Part shown: piece after piece, positions 42,547 through 52,273 of the stretch
How positions within the stretch are numbered: the stretch's first letter is position 1
How the letters are laid out: each line of letters opens with the position of its first letter
DNA from: JAJDXW01 sp965214795
GTDB taxonomy: Bacteria; Pseudomonadota; Gammaproteobacteria; HK1
NCBI GenBank assembly: GCA_965214795.1
Contig: OZ243976.1
Span: forward strand, 3,782,001 to 3,846,000
Length of the DNA stretch: 64,000 nt
Reading direction: 5' to 3'
The notes under the pieces: model-generated
Seen by the model: the letters and a program-made list of their open reading frames with translations, nothing else
What the model was told of the DNA's origin: nothing
Databases searched by the model: none
Made by a program: the position numbers and the translations under genes

Positions 42547-44208
42547 CTACCCGTCGCGCAGCTCGCGGCGCAGCACCTTGCCCACGTTGGTCTTCGGCAA
42601 CTCGTCGCGAAACTCGACGTGGCGCGGGACCTTGTATCCGGTGAGGTACTCCCGGCAGTGCTCGATGAGCTGCTCCCCGGTCAGGCCCGGATCCTTCTTC
42701 ACCACTACGATCTTCGGCGCCTCCCCGGAGCGCTCGTCCGGCACGCCGACCGCACCCACCTCCAGCACGCCGGGATGCGACGCCACCACATCCTCGATCT
42801 CATTCGGATAGACGTTGAACCCGGAGACGATGATCATGTCCTTCTTGCGATCGACGATGCGAAGGTAGCCTTTCTCGTCGATGGTCGCCATGTCGCCGGT
42901 GCGGAGCCAGCCGTCGTCGGAGATGACCTCCGCCGTCGCGTCGGGACGGCCCCAATATCCCTGCATGACCTGCGGGCCCCGCACGCAGAGCTCACCCGCC
43001 GTGTCGAACCCCACCTCGTTGCCGTCGTCGTCCCGGATGGAGACCTCGGTCGAAGGGAGCGGCAGCCCGATCGCTCCGGTGAACTCGGTCTGATCCAGGC
43101 GGTTCGCGACCGCGGCGGGCGAGGTCTCGGTCAGGCCGTAGGCCTCGACCACGGGAACCCCGGTCACGGAGCGCCAGCGCTCCGCGACCGCGCGTTGCAT
43201 GGCCATCCCCCCCCCGACCGCGAGCTTGAGGCGGGAGAAGTCGACCGACTCGAAGCCCGGGGTGTTGAGCAGGCCGTTGTAGAGCGTGTTGACCCCGGTG
43301 ACGACCGAGAACGGGAGCCCGGTGAGGGTCTTGACGAAGGCGGGCATGTCGCGGGGATTGGTGATGAGCACGTTGAGGGCGCCGTACTTCATGCCGGTGA
43401 GACAGTTCGCGACCAGCGAGAAGATGTGATAGAGCGGAAGCGCGGTCACGAAGACCTCCTGCCCCGGCTCGAACTGCCGGCCGATCCACGACGACGTCTG
43501 TTGCAGGTTCGACACCACGTTTCCGTGGCTGAGGGTCGCCCCCTTGGCGACCCCGGTCGTGCCGCCGGTGTACTGCAGGAACGCCACGTCGCCCCGGCCG
43601 GCCTCGGACCGGCGCAGGGACTTCCCCCGGCCCCGACCGAGCGCGCTCGGGAACCGCACCGCATCCGGCAGGTGGAACGGGGGCACCATCTTCTTCACCC
43701 GGCGGACCACGAAATTGATGAGAGGGGACTTCGGGAACCCGAGCCCGTCCCCCATCCGCACGAGGATCACGTGCTCGACCCGGGTGCGGCCGATCACGTC
43801 GGCGAGGACGCTCGCGAAGTTCTCGACGATGACGATGGCCCGCGCACCCGAGTCGGTGAGCTGGTGTTCGAGCTCGCGGGCGGTATAGAGGGGGTTCGTA
43901 TTGACGACCGTGAGGCCCGCGAGCAGCACTCCGAAGATCGCGACGGGGTTCGCGAGGAGGTTCGGCATCATGATCGCGACCCGGTCCCCCGGGTCGAGAC
44001 CGAGCCCCTGGAGGTAGGCGGCGAGCGCCCGCGAGCGCTCGTCCAGCTCGCGATAGGTGATCGTGACCCCGAAGTTCGAATAGGCCGGCCGGTCGCCGAA
44101 CCGGCCCACGCTTTCCTCGAACAGCGACACGATGGAATCGTAGGCATCGACCTCCGCCTCTGCGGGGACGCCCTCCGGATAGTTCTTGAGCCAGACCTTG
44201 TCCATCAT
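42547..44208 (-). CDS. fadD: Long-chain fatty-acid--CoA ligase
   Basis: 553 residues of the adenylate-forming family: the AMP-binding P-loop YTGGTTGVAKGA, PLYHIFSL, AYGLTETSP, GWLRTGDMA, and the A10 lysine region LPKTNVGKVLRREL. It activates fatty acids to acyl-CoA, usually at the inner membrane. MDKVWLKNYPEGVPAE is the FadD-typical N-terminus, and the start is a tandem ATG at 44208/44205. A MITE sits 81 bp upstream, close to where its promoter should be. Confidence 0.92.
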   Translation of the reverse strand: MMDKVWLKNYPEGVPAEAEVDAYDSIVSLFEESVGRFGDRPAYSNFGVTITYRELDERSRALAAYLQGLGLDPGDRVAIMMPNLLANPVAIFGVLLAGLTVVNTNPLYTARELEHQLTDSGARAIVIVENFASVLADVIGRTRVEHVILVRMGDGLGFPKSPLINFVVRRVKKMVPPFHLPDAVRFPSALGRGRGKSLRRSEAGRGDVAFLQYTGGTTGVAKGATLSHGNVVSNLQQTSSWIGRQFEPGQEVFVTALPLYHIFSLVANCLTGMKYGALNVLITNPRDMPAFVKTLTGLPFSVVTGVNTLYNGLLNTPGFESVDFSRLKLAVGGGMAMQRAVAERWRSVTGVPVVEAYGLTETSPAAVANRLDQTEFTGAIGLPLPSTEVSIRDDDGNEVGFDTAGELCVRGPQVMQGYWGRPDATAEVISDDGWLRTGDMATIDEKGYLRIVDRKKDMIIVSGFNVYPNEIEDVVASHPGVLEVGAVGVPDERSGEAPKIVVVKKDPGLTGEQLIEHCREYLTGYKVPRHVEFRDELPKTNVGKVLRRELRDG

Positions 44209-44288
44209 TCCCTCCCCCTGTGGCCGCAGGTCGCGCCGCCGCCATTAGGCACCACGGCGCCACGTCCGGCAAGTGTGAGCCTTGTCCG

Positions 44289-44422
44289 GCAGCAATTCTC
44301 ATTTTGCTCGTCGGGTCCCGCCGCAGGGCCGGCACGACCGTCGATCCGCCCCGGATCGAGTCGCCAGGAGAAGGCGGCTTGCGGCTCAGGGTGAAGTCAG
44401 GCGCCAAAATGAGAACTGCTGC
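44289..44422. mobile_element. 134-bp MITE upstream of fadD
   Basis: Inverted ends GCAGCAATTCTCATTTTG (44289-44306) and CAAAATGAGAACTGCTGC (44405-44422), 17 of 18 matching, flanked by direct repeats TTGTCCG (44282-44288 and 44423-44429). There is no ORF. It is different in end sequence from the other two MITE families in the window. Confidence 0.78.
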
Positions 44423-44528
44423 TTGTCCGGACACACGATCCTGAAGGGGGGCGTGAATCCAACCATCCGATGCGCTTGTGTCCGCGGCCGGGAACGCGGC
44501 GACGGGCTTCGCACCGCCCCGTCCTGCT

Positions 44529-44906
44529 TCACCACAAACGCCGATCGGTTCGCGTGTCGAATACCTTGTCGACGGAAATCAGCCCCATATCTTCAACCTC
44601 CGCCTGAGCCAGCAGAATCCTGTCCCAAGGGTCGCCACGATCCCAATCGAATCGTGCAGCATGGATCGGATGCCGCGATGCGAGGCCGAGTTCTTCGAAA
44701 CCCGAAGCCGGCAACGCTCCGAGCAGGTTCGCCGCATCCGGCGGCATCCGGCCGCGACGGGCCTTGAACAGGACCTCGTACAGGTTCACGGGACTGTAGA
44801 AGACGTCGTGGTCGCGGTCGAGGATGAACGCCCGCGCGTTCCCGGACAGCCTGGGATCATCGGCGACCGCCCACAGGAGAGCGTGGCTGTCGAGAAGCAA
44901 ACGCAT
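44529..44906 (-). CDS. PIN-domain toxin (VapC-like)
   Basis: 125 residues. The PIN acidic residues are seen as Asp in LLLDSHALLWAV, Glu in VNLYEVLFKARRG, Asp in DPWDRILLAQA and a final Asp in LISVDKVFD. These proteins are ribonucleases of type II toxin-antitoxin systems. The antitoxin gene ends 14 bp upstream, in the usual antitoxin-first order. Confidence 0.88.
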   Translation of the reverse strand: MRLLLDSHALLWAVADDPRLSGNARAFILDRDHDVFYSPVNLYEVLFKARRGRMPPDAANLLGALPASGFEELGLASRHPIHAARFDWDRGDPWDRILLAQAEVEDMGLISVDKVFDTRTDRRLW

Positions 44907-44920
44907 GGAGACGCCCGGGA

Positions 44921-45199
44921 TCAGCGCCGGCTGATCCCGAACCGGTCGGTATCCTGACCCTCAAGGGCTGCCTGATCCCGTGGTGACAGCGGTTCCTCCA
45001 CCGCTGCCAAGAACATCGCGAGGGTTTGCGGGTCCATCCACTCCTTCAGCTTGCGCGGGTGTTTTCGTTGCACGGGTACGAGCTTCACGACCGGCACCCG
45101 CCCTCGGGAGATGACGACTTCCTCGCCTCGCTCCGCGCGACCGACCATTTCCGCCAGCCGGGCTCGGAACTCGCTGATCGGCACTGGTTCGGTTTGCAT
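44921..45199 (-). CDS. Phd/YefM-family antitoxin
   Basis: 92 residues. The N-terminal DNA-binding fold is VPISEFRARLAEMVGRAERGEEVVISRGRVPVVKLVPV; the C-terminal half is the disordered toxin-binding tail. It represses the operon and neutralises the PIN toxin that follows. The start at 45199 is the only good ATG. Confidence 0.87.
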   Translation of the reverse strand: MQTEPVPISEFRARLAEMVGRAERGEEVVISRGRVPVVKLVPVQRKHPRKLKEWMDPQTLAMFLAAVEEPLSPRDQAALEGQDTDRFGISRR

Positions 45200-45313
45200 T
45201 CGCCGCGCTTCTCCCGGGAGTGCAGCTTCGGCTGCCGCCGCTTCGCCTTTCTACCCGCCACGATTCGGAGTCGAGGCCCATGGTAGTGAGGCTCACGATG
45301 AATGTACAGATTC

Positions 45314-45340
45314 CGTACAGGCAACTGTTCGTACAGGCAA
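45314..45340. repeat. Direct repeat CGTACAGGCAA x 2
   Basis: CGTACAGGCAA at 45314-45324 and 45330-45340 (16-bp period), with a third partial TGTACAGA at 45304. It lies between the divergent TA operon and acyl-CoA ligase gene and is possibly a regulator site. Confidence 0.4.
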
Positions 45341-45442
45341 AGCCCGCGCACGCCAGAAGCCATTCGGAAGCTGGGAGCGGGGCACGTCCGCAAGCAGGAG
45401 CACGGGCTGCCGGCAGGAGCGCGGGCTTGCAGGGGGCGCGGA

Positions 45443-45462
45443 CTGCAATACACTGTTTGCAG
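45443..45462. promoter_or_regulatory. Candidate operator upstream of the acyl-CoA ligase
   Basis: Palindrome CTGCAA-(8 nt)-TTGCAG 30 bp before the ATG. TetR/GntR-type fatty-acid regulators commonly use such sites; no regulator gene is adjacent. Confidence 0.35.
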
Positions 45463-45491
45463 TGCAGGAATCCGATGGGACGGACGACCAC

Positions 45492-47192
45492 ATGACGATG
45501 CAGAGAACCCCTCTCCTGATGTCGAGGCTGCTCGACCGCGGCGCCTGGATCGCGCCCGACGAGGAGGTGGTCACCCTGACCGCCCACGGCACGCATCGCC
45601 AGACGTACGCCGACACCCGCCGCCGCGCCGGCCAGCTCGCGAACGGCCTTCTCGACCTCGGGATCGCGTTCGGAGACCGGGTCGCGAGCTTCATGTGGAA
45701 CGGCTGGCGGCACCTCGAGCTCTACCACGCGGTCCCGTCCATCGGGGCGGTGCTCCACACCCTGAACGTCCGCCTCGGGGCCGGGGATCTCGAGTACATC
45801 GTCAACCATGCCGAGGACCGCATCATCTTCCTCGACGCGGACCTCCTCCCGATCCTGGAGCCCCTCGCCCCGGTCATCCCCCGCGTGGAACGCTTCGTCG
45901 TGTGCGGGGAGCCGGGGGCGGAGCGGTGGGAGACGTCGCTGCCCAACGCCGTCGACTACGAGGACTTCATCGGCGGGTACGGCGACGCGATCGAGTGGCC
46001 GGAGTTCGACGAGAACGCCCCGCTCGGGCTCTGCTACACGAGCGGCACCACGGGCAATCCGAAGGGGGTGATGTACACCCACCGCTCGACCTACCTGCAC
46101 ACCATGGCGGAGGCAATGACCGACACCCTCGGCCTCGGCGCCGCGGACTGCGCGTGCCCGGTGGTGCCGATGTTCCACGCGATGGGCTGGGGGCTGCCCT
46201 TCGCCGCGACCATGCTCGGCGCGAAGCAGGCGATGCCCCATCGGTTCATGGCCCCCGGGCCGCTGCTCGGCCTCATCGCCTCCGAGGGCGTAACCGTCTC
46301 CGCCGGCGTGCCCACCATCTGGCAGGGCGTCCGGGCGCTCCTCGAGGCGGAGCCGGACCGCTACGACCTCTCGGCCCTCGATCGGCTGGTCTGCGGGGGG
46401 TCGGCCCCGCCCATCTCCCTCATCCGCTGGTACTGGGACGTGCACCGGATCGAGATGATCCACGCGTGGGGCATGACCGAGATGAACCCCCTCGGGACCG
46501 TGTCGCGGCGGATCGCGAAGCGCTCCCATCTCGCTCTCGACGAGGACGCACGGTTCGCGAACGTCGAGAAGGCGGGCCTTCTCAGCCCCGGGCTCGAGAT
46601 GGAGATCGTGGACGAGGACTTCCGGCCCGTGCCCCACGACGGAAGGTCGCTCGGCGAGCTGCTGGTGCGGGGGCCGTGGGTCTGCTCGGAGTACTACCGC
46701 GATCCGCAGCCGGAGAAGTTCCGGGACGGGTGGCTGGTGACCGGCGACATCGCCGCCATCGATCCCGAGCAGTACCTCATGATCGCGGACCGCTCCAAGG
46801 ACCTCGTCAAGTCCGGGGGCGAGTGGATCTCGTCCGTCGACCTCGAGAACCACATCGTCGGGCTCGAAGGAGTGGCGCAGGCGGCGGTCGTCGCCCAGCC
46901 GCATCCGAAGTGGGACGAGAGACCGGTTGCCCTGGTCGTCCCCTCCCCCGGCGCCGAACTGGCCGGAAGCCGGGTGATCGCGCACTGCGCGGAGCGCTTC
47001 GCGAAGTGGCAGCTCCCCGACGACGTGCTCTTCCGCGACGCGCTTCCGCTCACCGCGACCGGCAAGCTCGACAAGAAGGCGGTTCGCGCGGCACTCGAGG
47101 CGGAGGGTTACCGGCTGCCGGACCTGCGCGGCGAAGCGGGCTCCCCGGCTCCGGCTTCCGCTCCGGCTCCCGCGCCAGTCAAGACAGCTTGA
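45492..47192 (+). CDS. Medium/long-chain fatty-acid--CoA ligase, AlkK-like
   Basis: 566 residues of the adenylate-forming family: P-loop CYTSGTTGNPKGVMYTHRS, VVPMFHAMGWGLPF (the AlkK/medium-chain pattern), HAWGMTEMNPLG, DGWLVTGDIAAID and the lysine motif PLTATGKLDKKAVR. An Ala/Pro-rich tail ends the protein. It starts at 45492 (MTMQRTPLLM). It is 10 bp ahead of a lactonase gene, so the two are likely co-transcribed and may act on acyl-chain compounds together. Confidence 0.9.
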   Translation: MTMQRTPLLMSRLLDRGAWIAPDEEVVTLTAHGTHRQTYADTRRRAGQLANGLLDLGIAFGDRVASFMWNGWRHLELYHAVPSIGAVLHTLNVRLGAGDLEYIVNHAEDRIIFLDADLLPILEPLAPVIPRVERFVVCGEPGAERWETSLPNAVDYEDFIGGYGDAIEWPEFDENAPLGLCYTSGTTGNPKGVMYTHRSTYLHTMAEAMTDTLGLGAADCACPVVPMFHAMGWGLPFAATMLGAKQAMPHRFMAPGPLLGLIASEGVTVSAGVPTIWQGVRALLEAEPDRYDLSALDRLVCGGSAPPISLIRWYWDVHRIEMIHAWGMTEMNPLGTVSRRIAKRSHLALDEDARFANVEKAGLLSPGLEMEIVDEDFRPVPHDGRSLGELLVRGPWVCSEYYRDPQPEKFRDGWLVTGDIAAIDPEQYLMIADRSKDLVKSGGEWISSVDLENHIVGLEGVAQAAVVAQPHPKWDERPVALVVPSPGAELAGSRVIAHCAERFAKWQLPDDVLFRDALPLTATGKLDKKAVRAALEAEGYRLPDLRGEAGSPAPASAPAPAPVKTA

Positions 47193-47202
47193 GGGAGAAT
47201 TC

Positions 47203-48036
47203 ATGGAACCCTACGCGGTATACGCCATTCGCTACGGCAGCCACGAGCGGACCGCCGCCCAGAACTTCATCGGCGGCGACGCCCACGAGACGGCCAGCAA
47301 CCTCGACTACTACGTCTGGCTGGTGACCAACGCAAGCCGCACGCTCGTCGTCGACACCGGATTCACCCGCGAGGAGGCGGCGCGCCGGCAACGCCGCATC
47401 TTTCAGGAGCCGGCGGAAGGGCTGGCCCGCGTGGGCGTGGAGGCGGCCCGGGTCGAAGAGGTCGTCATCACCCACATGCACTACGACCACGCGGGCAGCC
47501 TCGGCGCCTTCCCGAGGGCCCGGTTTCACATCCAGGACGACGAGATGGCCTACTGCACCGGACGGTACATGGCCCACGAGTTCTTCGGCATGCCCTTCTC
47601 GACCGAGCACGTGGTCGAGATGGTGCGAGCGGTCTTCGCGAAGCGGGTCGCCTTCCACCGCGGGGACGAAGAGATCGCCCCCGGCATCTCGCTCCACCGC
47701 ATCGGCGGACACACCATGGGCATCCAGTCGGTGCGGGTGTGGACGCAGAGCGGCTGGCTGGTCCTCGCCTCCGACGCGGCCCATCTCTACGCCAACCTGG
47801 AGGACGTGCGCCCCTTCCCCATCGTGTTCAACGTGCAGGAGATGGTGGACGGGTTCGCGAAGCTCCGCGGGCTCGCCGAGACCCCCGAGCACGTCATCCC
47901 CGGGCACGATCCCCTGGTGATGGAGCACTATCCCTGCCCGAAGCCGGAGCTCGAGGGAATCGCGGTCCGTCTCGACCGGGGGCGCGTCGCGCGGGCGGCC
48001 CGGGGCGCGCCGCCCACGCGCGCTCCACGCGCTTGA
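47203..48036 (+). CDS. Metallo-beta-lactamase-fold N-acyl-homoserine-lactonase-like hydrolase
   Basis: 277 residues. The dinuclear metal site is THMHYDHAG (H-x-H-x-D-H) near residue 90, with a further His in IGGHTMGIQ, Asp in VLASDAAH and His in VIPGHDP. The layout matches AttM/AiiA-type quorum-quenching lactonases, although other MBL hydrolases look alike. AGGGAGAA precedes the ATG. The last ~48 codons overlap the 3' end of hrpA on the other strand by 143 bp; the conserved fold ends before the Arg-rich tail. Confidence 0.82.
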   Translation: MEPYAVYAIRYGSHERTAAQNFIGGDAHETASNLDYYVWLVTNASRTLVVDTGFTREEAARRQRRIFQEPAEGLARVGVEAARVEEVVITHMHYDHAGSLGAFPRARFHIQDDEMAYCTGRYMAHEFFGMPFSTEHVVEMVRAVFAKRVAFHRGDEEIAPGISLHRIGGHTMGIQSVRVWTQSGWLVLASDAAHLYANLEDVRPFPIVFNVQEMVDGFAKLRGLAETPEHVIPGHDPLVMEHYPCPKPELEGIAVRLDRGRVARAARGAPPTRAPRA

Positions 48037-51000
48037 CCGACACCGGCCGGCGGGTGCCCATCTCCTGCATGAACCGCGCGACGCGAAGCTCCTCGAGCAT
48101 CCACCGGCACTCCGTGCGAGAAGGGTCGATCGGCCCGCCGGCGCGCCGGAGCGCCCGCAGCTCGTCACGCACCGGCACCCAGAGGGAGCGCAGGACCCGG
48201 GTCGATTCGAGGTCCCGCGCGGGATTGCGGGGAAGCTTCGCGAGCCGCCCGCGGGCCGCCTCGAGATAACGGGGGGTCTCCGCCAGCCACTCGAGGGCGG
48301 TGTCGGCGGCGAACCCGCGGTGCACGAGGAAGGCGAGGTGCTCGTCGAAGTCGGCGAGCGATTCGGGGTACGAGCGCGAATCAATGGCCGCGCGGGCTTC
48401 GCGCGCCTCTTCCCAGGCGTCGAGGATCCGCTCCGCGAGGTCGCGCAGGGCGAGAGCGGCCGCCTCGAGGCGAGGCCGCGCAGCCGCGACGCAGCGCTCG
48501 AAGTCGCTCCGGGACCGGACGCCGGACAGCTCCGCCGGACAGCACTCGACGACGGCCCGCGCGAGCAGCTCGTCGACGAGGTTCCCCGCCGGACCCTCCG
48601 TGGCCGGGCCGCCCGGAGGGACCCACGGGGAGGCGGGTACCGGGAAGTAGCGAAGCACGAGGCGTTCCGTCCGGCCGAGCGCCCGACGGACGGAGCGAAG
48701 CTCCCTCCCGAGACGGAGCATCGCCAGCCGGAGGAACCCCGCGCGGTGGAGCGGGGCAGCCCGGCTCGGGGTGTCCACGAGCCGGAGCGCGACGCTCGTC
48801 CCCCGGTCCTCGAGGGCGGGGTAGCCCCGGAAGCGAACGCCGGCGTGCACCGCGTCGACGTGATCCGGAAGGTCGCCGAAACACCAGGTGGTCAGCCCCT
48901 CGCGCTCGAACGTCTCCTGCGCCGCGCGGGCGAAGCCGCGGGCCGCCTCGGCGTGGAACCGGCGCTTGAGCTCGTCGAGGTCGCGGCCGCGGCCGAGCAC
49001 CTTCCCGCCCGCCCCGACGATCTCGAAACGCACGTGCAGGTGGGAGGACAGGCGCTCGGGGCGGAACCCGACGGGTTCCACGTCGACTCCCACGCTCTCG
49101 CGCAGGGCCGCCGCGAGGGCGGAGACGAGACCCTCCTCCACGGGCAGGCCCGGCCAGGCGAGGCAACTCCGGGCGGTGTCGCGGAGCGGCACGATCCGCC
49201 GGCGAGTCGCGCGGGGCAAGGTCCTCAAGAGCGCGACCGCCTTCTCCTCCCGGTGGCCGGGCACCAGCCATTCGAACCGTTCGGGATCGAGGGCGCCGAG
49301 CACCGCGGGCGCGATCCGGGCGGTGATCCCGTCGTCCGGCTCCGCCGGCGCGAAGCGGTAGGCGAGCGGGACCGGAACCCCCGACACCTCGATCTCGTCC
49401 GGAAAGTCCTCGTCAGCCGGGAGATGCGCCCCGGGCCGGACGAGGTCGGCGAGCCCGAAGCACAGGCGCCCCGGGTCGGACCGCGAATCGAGCCACCGCC
49501 GGAAGCCGCGTTCGTTCGCGATGTCCTCCGGGACGCGGTCCTCGAAGAACCGGGCGCGGGCTTCGTCCCCGACCAGGAGGTCCCGCCGGCGGGCCCTTCG
49601 CTCGATCTCCCGCACCCGCTCGATCATCGCCCGGTTGTGCCGCTCGAACGCAGCCCCGGTCACCAGGCCTCCGTCCGCGAGGCCCTCCGACACGAATATC
49701 GCGCGCGCACCGGCCGGGTCCACCGGGGAGTACCGGACCCGCCGGCGGGGCACGACGGTGAGGCCGTACAGAACCACCCGCTCGAGCGCCATCACCTCTC
49801 CCCGCTCGGGATCGAAGCGCGGCTCGAAGTACTCCCGGGTGACGAGCTCGGGCGCCGCCCGCTCGATCCACTGCGGGCGGATTCGAGCCGCCGCGTGGGC
49901 GTAGACGGCCGAGGTCTCCACGAGGTCCGCGGCCACGATCCAGTGCACGCCGGCCGGCTTGACGGACGACGCCCGCGACAGCACGAACGTCCGATCCCGT
50001 GGTCCCCGGTACTCGCGCCCCCGCGTCCGCACCCCGACGTGCGCGACCGAGCCCGCGAGCACCGCGCGATGGACCTGGGCGTAGGTCGCGGGCCGCGGCG
50101 CCGGGCGGAGGCCGATCTCCCGCGCGGTGACGAGGAGCTGGCGGTAGACGTCCATCCACTCGCGCGTGCGGCGCGGGGAGAGGGAAAGCTCCTGGCAGCG
50201 CCGGCGCCCGGCCGCGGAGCGCAGGCGCCGGCCCTCGCCGTTCAGGAGTTCCCAGAGGTTCAGGTACCCCATGAAGTCGGAGCGCGGATCGACGAAACGG
50301 CGGTGGGCGGCGGCGGGTGCCGGGCCGCCCCCCTCGGGCGGCGATTCGCGCGGGTCTCCGGCGCTGAGGGCGGCCGCGATCACCAGGATCTCGGCCACGC
50401 AATCGAGCTCTCCGGCGGCCAGGATCATGCGGCCGATCCGCGGGTCCACGGGGAGGCGGGCGAGCCGCCGACCGATCCGGGTCACGCGGTCCTCGGCGTC
50501 GAAGGCCCCGAGCTCGCGGAGCAGGCGGTAGCCGTCGTTCACGAAGCGGCGCTCGGGCGGATCGAGGAAGGCGAACTCGTCGACCCGGCCGAGTCCGCTC
50601 GCCGCCATCCGGAGGATCACGGACGCGAGGTTCGTGCGCCGGACCTCCGGTGCGGTGAACCGCGGCCGGCCCTCGAAGTCCTCGCGCGAGTAGAGGCGCA
50701 CGCACACGCCCGGGCCCAGGCGCCCGCACCGCCCGCGGCGCTGGTCGGCGGAGGCGCGCGACACCGGCTCCACCGGCAGGCGCTGCACCTTGGTGCGACG
50801 GCTGTACCGGCTGATGCGGGCGAGACCGGTGTCGACCACGAACCGGATGCCGGGCACGGTGATCGAGGTCTCCGCCACGTTCGTCGCCAGCACCACCCGG
50901 CGCCGCTCGGCGGGGCGGAAGATGCGTTCCTGCTGGGCCTGGTTGAGACGTGCGTAGAGAGGCAGCACCTCGAACGAGTGGTCCGCGCGGAGGGCTCGCC

Positions 51001-51898
51001 CCGCCTCCCGGATGTCGCGCTCACCGGGCAGGAACACCAGGATGTCCCCCGGCCCGTGCCGCGCGACCGACCGAACCGCCTCCGGCACGGCCGCGACCGG
51101 ATCGTCGGGAGCCGACTCCGCCTCGGCGTAGTGGACTTCTACCGGATACGTCCTGCCCGACACGTCGAGGACCGGAGCGCCGCCGAAGAAGTCGGAGATG
51201 CGCTCGCTGTCGAGGGTGGCCGAGCTGACGATCACCCGGAGATCGGGGCGCCGCGGGAGCAGCCCCTTGACGTGACCGAGCAGGAGATCGACGTTGAGCG
51301 AGCGCTCGTGGGCCTCGTCAATGATGAGGGTGTCGTAGGCCTCGAGGAGACGGTCCCTCCCGATCTCGGCCACGAGGATCCCGTCCGTCATGACCTTGAC
51401 GTACGTGTCCGGGCCGACCTCATCCCGGAAGCGCACCTTGCAGCCGATCGCGCCGCCGACCCGCCCGCCAAGCTCGCGCGCGATGCGGGCGGCCACGCTC
51501 CGCGCCGCGATCCGCCGGGGCTGGGTGTGGCCGATCCAGCCCGCCGCCCCCCGACCCGCCGCGAGGCAGATCTTCGGGAGCTGGGTCGTCTTGCCGGACC
51601 CGGTATCGCCGCGGACCACGACGACCGGATGGCGTTCGACGGCGGCCGCGATCGCGAGGCGCTCCGCCGTGATGGGGAGCTCGGGGGGGAAATCGGGAGA
51701 CGGGAGACCGGCCACGCGGGCGGCAAGCGCGGCCCGGGAACGTTCGACCGCGGCTTCGAGGCGGCGTCGGGCCGGCCGGTCGCCGCTTCGCAGCCGCCGC
51801 AACCGGGCGCGGAGGGCCCGCCGATCCCGGACCATGGCCTCGTCGATCCCGCGTTCGAGATCGGCCCGCTTCGCCGAGGGGGCTGCGCCTTTCGTCAT
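47894..51898 (-). CDS. hrpA: ATP-dependent RNA helicase HrpA
   Basis: 1334 residues. DEAH-box helicase core: GDTGSGKTTQLPK (motif I), IIDEAHERS (II), VSSATLDS (III), then HA2, OB-fold and the long HrpA-specific C-terminal region. It acts on ribosomes or mRNA processing. The last conserved segment is PVSVKRVERAW; about 40 Pro/Arg-rich residues follow and overlap the convergent lactonase gene. The start at 51898 (MTKGAAPSAKR) gives the usual length. Confidence 0.93.
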   Translation of the reverse strand: MTKGAAPSAKRADLERGIDEAMVRDRRALRARLRRLRSGDRPARRRLEAAVERSRAALAARVAGLPSPDFPPELPITAERLAIAAAVERHPVVVVRGDTGSGKTTQLPKICLAAGRGAAGWIGHTQPRRIAARSVAARIARELGGRVGGAIGCKVRFRDEVGPDTYVKVMTDGILVAEIGRDRLLEAYDTLIIDEAHERSLNVDLLLGHVKGLLPRRPDLRVIVSSATLDSERISDFFGGAPVLDVSGRTYPVEVHYAEAESAPDDPVAAVPEAVRSVARHGPGDILVFLPGERDIREAGRALRADHSFEVLPLYARLNQAQQERIFRPAERRRVVLATNVAETSITVPGIRFVVDTGLARISRYSRRTKVQRLPVEPVSRASADQRRGRCGRLGPGVCVRLYSREDFEGRPRFTAPEVRRTNLASVILRMAASGLGRVDEFAFLDPPERRFVNDGYRLLRELGAFDAEDRVTRIGRRLARLPVDPRIGRMILAAGELDCVAEILVIAAALSAGDPRESPPEGGGPAPAAAHRRFVDPRSDFMGYLNLWELLNGEGRRLRSAAGRRRCQELSLSPRRTREWMDVYRQLLVTAREIGLRPAPRPATYAQVHRAVLAGSVAHVGVRTRGREYRGPRDRTFVLSRASSVKPAGVHWIVAADLVETSAVYAHAAARIRPQWIERAAPELVTREYFEPRFDPERGEVMALERVVLYGLTVVPRRRVRYSPVDPAGARAIFVSEGLADGGLVTGAAFERHNRAMIERVREIERRARRRDLLVGDEARARFFEDRVPEDIANERGFRRWLDSRSDPGRLCFGLADLVRPGAHLPADEDFPDEIEVSGVPVPLAYRFAPAEPDDGITARIAPAVLGALDPERFEWLVPGHREEKAVALLRTLPRATRRRIVPLRDTARSCLAWPGLPVEEGLVSALAAALRESVGVDVEPVGFRPERLSSHLHVRFEIVGAGGKVLGRGRDLDELKRRFHAEAARGFARAAQETFEREGLTTWCFGDLPDHVDAVHAGVRFRGYPALEDRGTSVALRLVDTPSRAAPLHRAGFLRLAMLRLGRELRSVRRALGRTERLVLRYFPVPASPWVPPGGPATEGPAGNLVDELLARAVVECCPAELSGVRSRSDFERCVAAARPRLEAAALALRDLAERILDAWEEAREARAAIDSRSYPESLADFDEHLAFLVHRGFAADTALEWLAETPRYLEAARGRLAKLPRNPARDLESTRVLRSLWVPVRDELRALRRAGGPIDPSRTECRWMLEELRVARFMQEMGTRRPVSVKRVERAWAARPGPPARRAPGRDGPRFPRAPASGRDSAPSPGDRARG

Positions 51899-51968
51899 GG
51901 ATGGCGCCGGCCGGCCGGCGACCCGTCCCCCGGGCGGGCGGAGCCCGGAGAACGGTCACCCGGAGATG

Positions 51969-52208
51969 TCAGTCGAGGCGGTTGTGGGTACCGTCGCAGA
52001 ACGGAGCGCCGGCGGTCCGCTTGCACCCGCAGAGGAACACCTTACGGGCTTCTTCGAGCTCGAACCGCTCCGGAACGAACTCCGACCCCTTGTGGGACCC
52101 ATCGCAGAACGGCTGCCGCGCGGACTTCCCGCACCGGCACCAGAAATAGGCGCCGGCCTCGAGCTCGAGGCCGTAGGGAGAGCGCTGGGCGACGACGGGC
52201 TCGGACAT
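51969..52208 (-). CDS. Dual CDGSH iron-sulfur protein
   Basis: 79 residues with two CDGSH motifs: CRCGKSARQPFCDGSH and CGCKRTAGAPFCDGTH. Each binds a [2Fe-2S] cluster through three Cys and one His. Such small double-CDGSH proteins are widespread and probably act in redox or Fe-S handling. The start at 52208 is supported by the conserved spacing. It ends the region before the CRISPR array, 66 bp away, and is on the same strand as hrpA. Confidence 0.87.
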   Translation of the reverse strand: MSEPVVAQRSPYGLELEAGAYFWCRCGKSARQPFCDGSHKGSEFVPERFELEEARKVFLCGCKRTAGAPFCDGTHNRLD

Positions 52209-52273
52209 GGACTCGCTCCGGATGAACTGCCCCGATCTTACCAAGGCGACGCGGATCTCCTCCGGGCGCTGCG

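Noticed and set aside
48320..52225. 1301-codon open frame on the + strand
   Set aside because: Mirror frame of hrpA caused by high GC; no recognisable domains.
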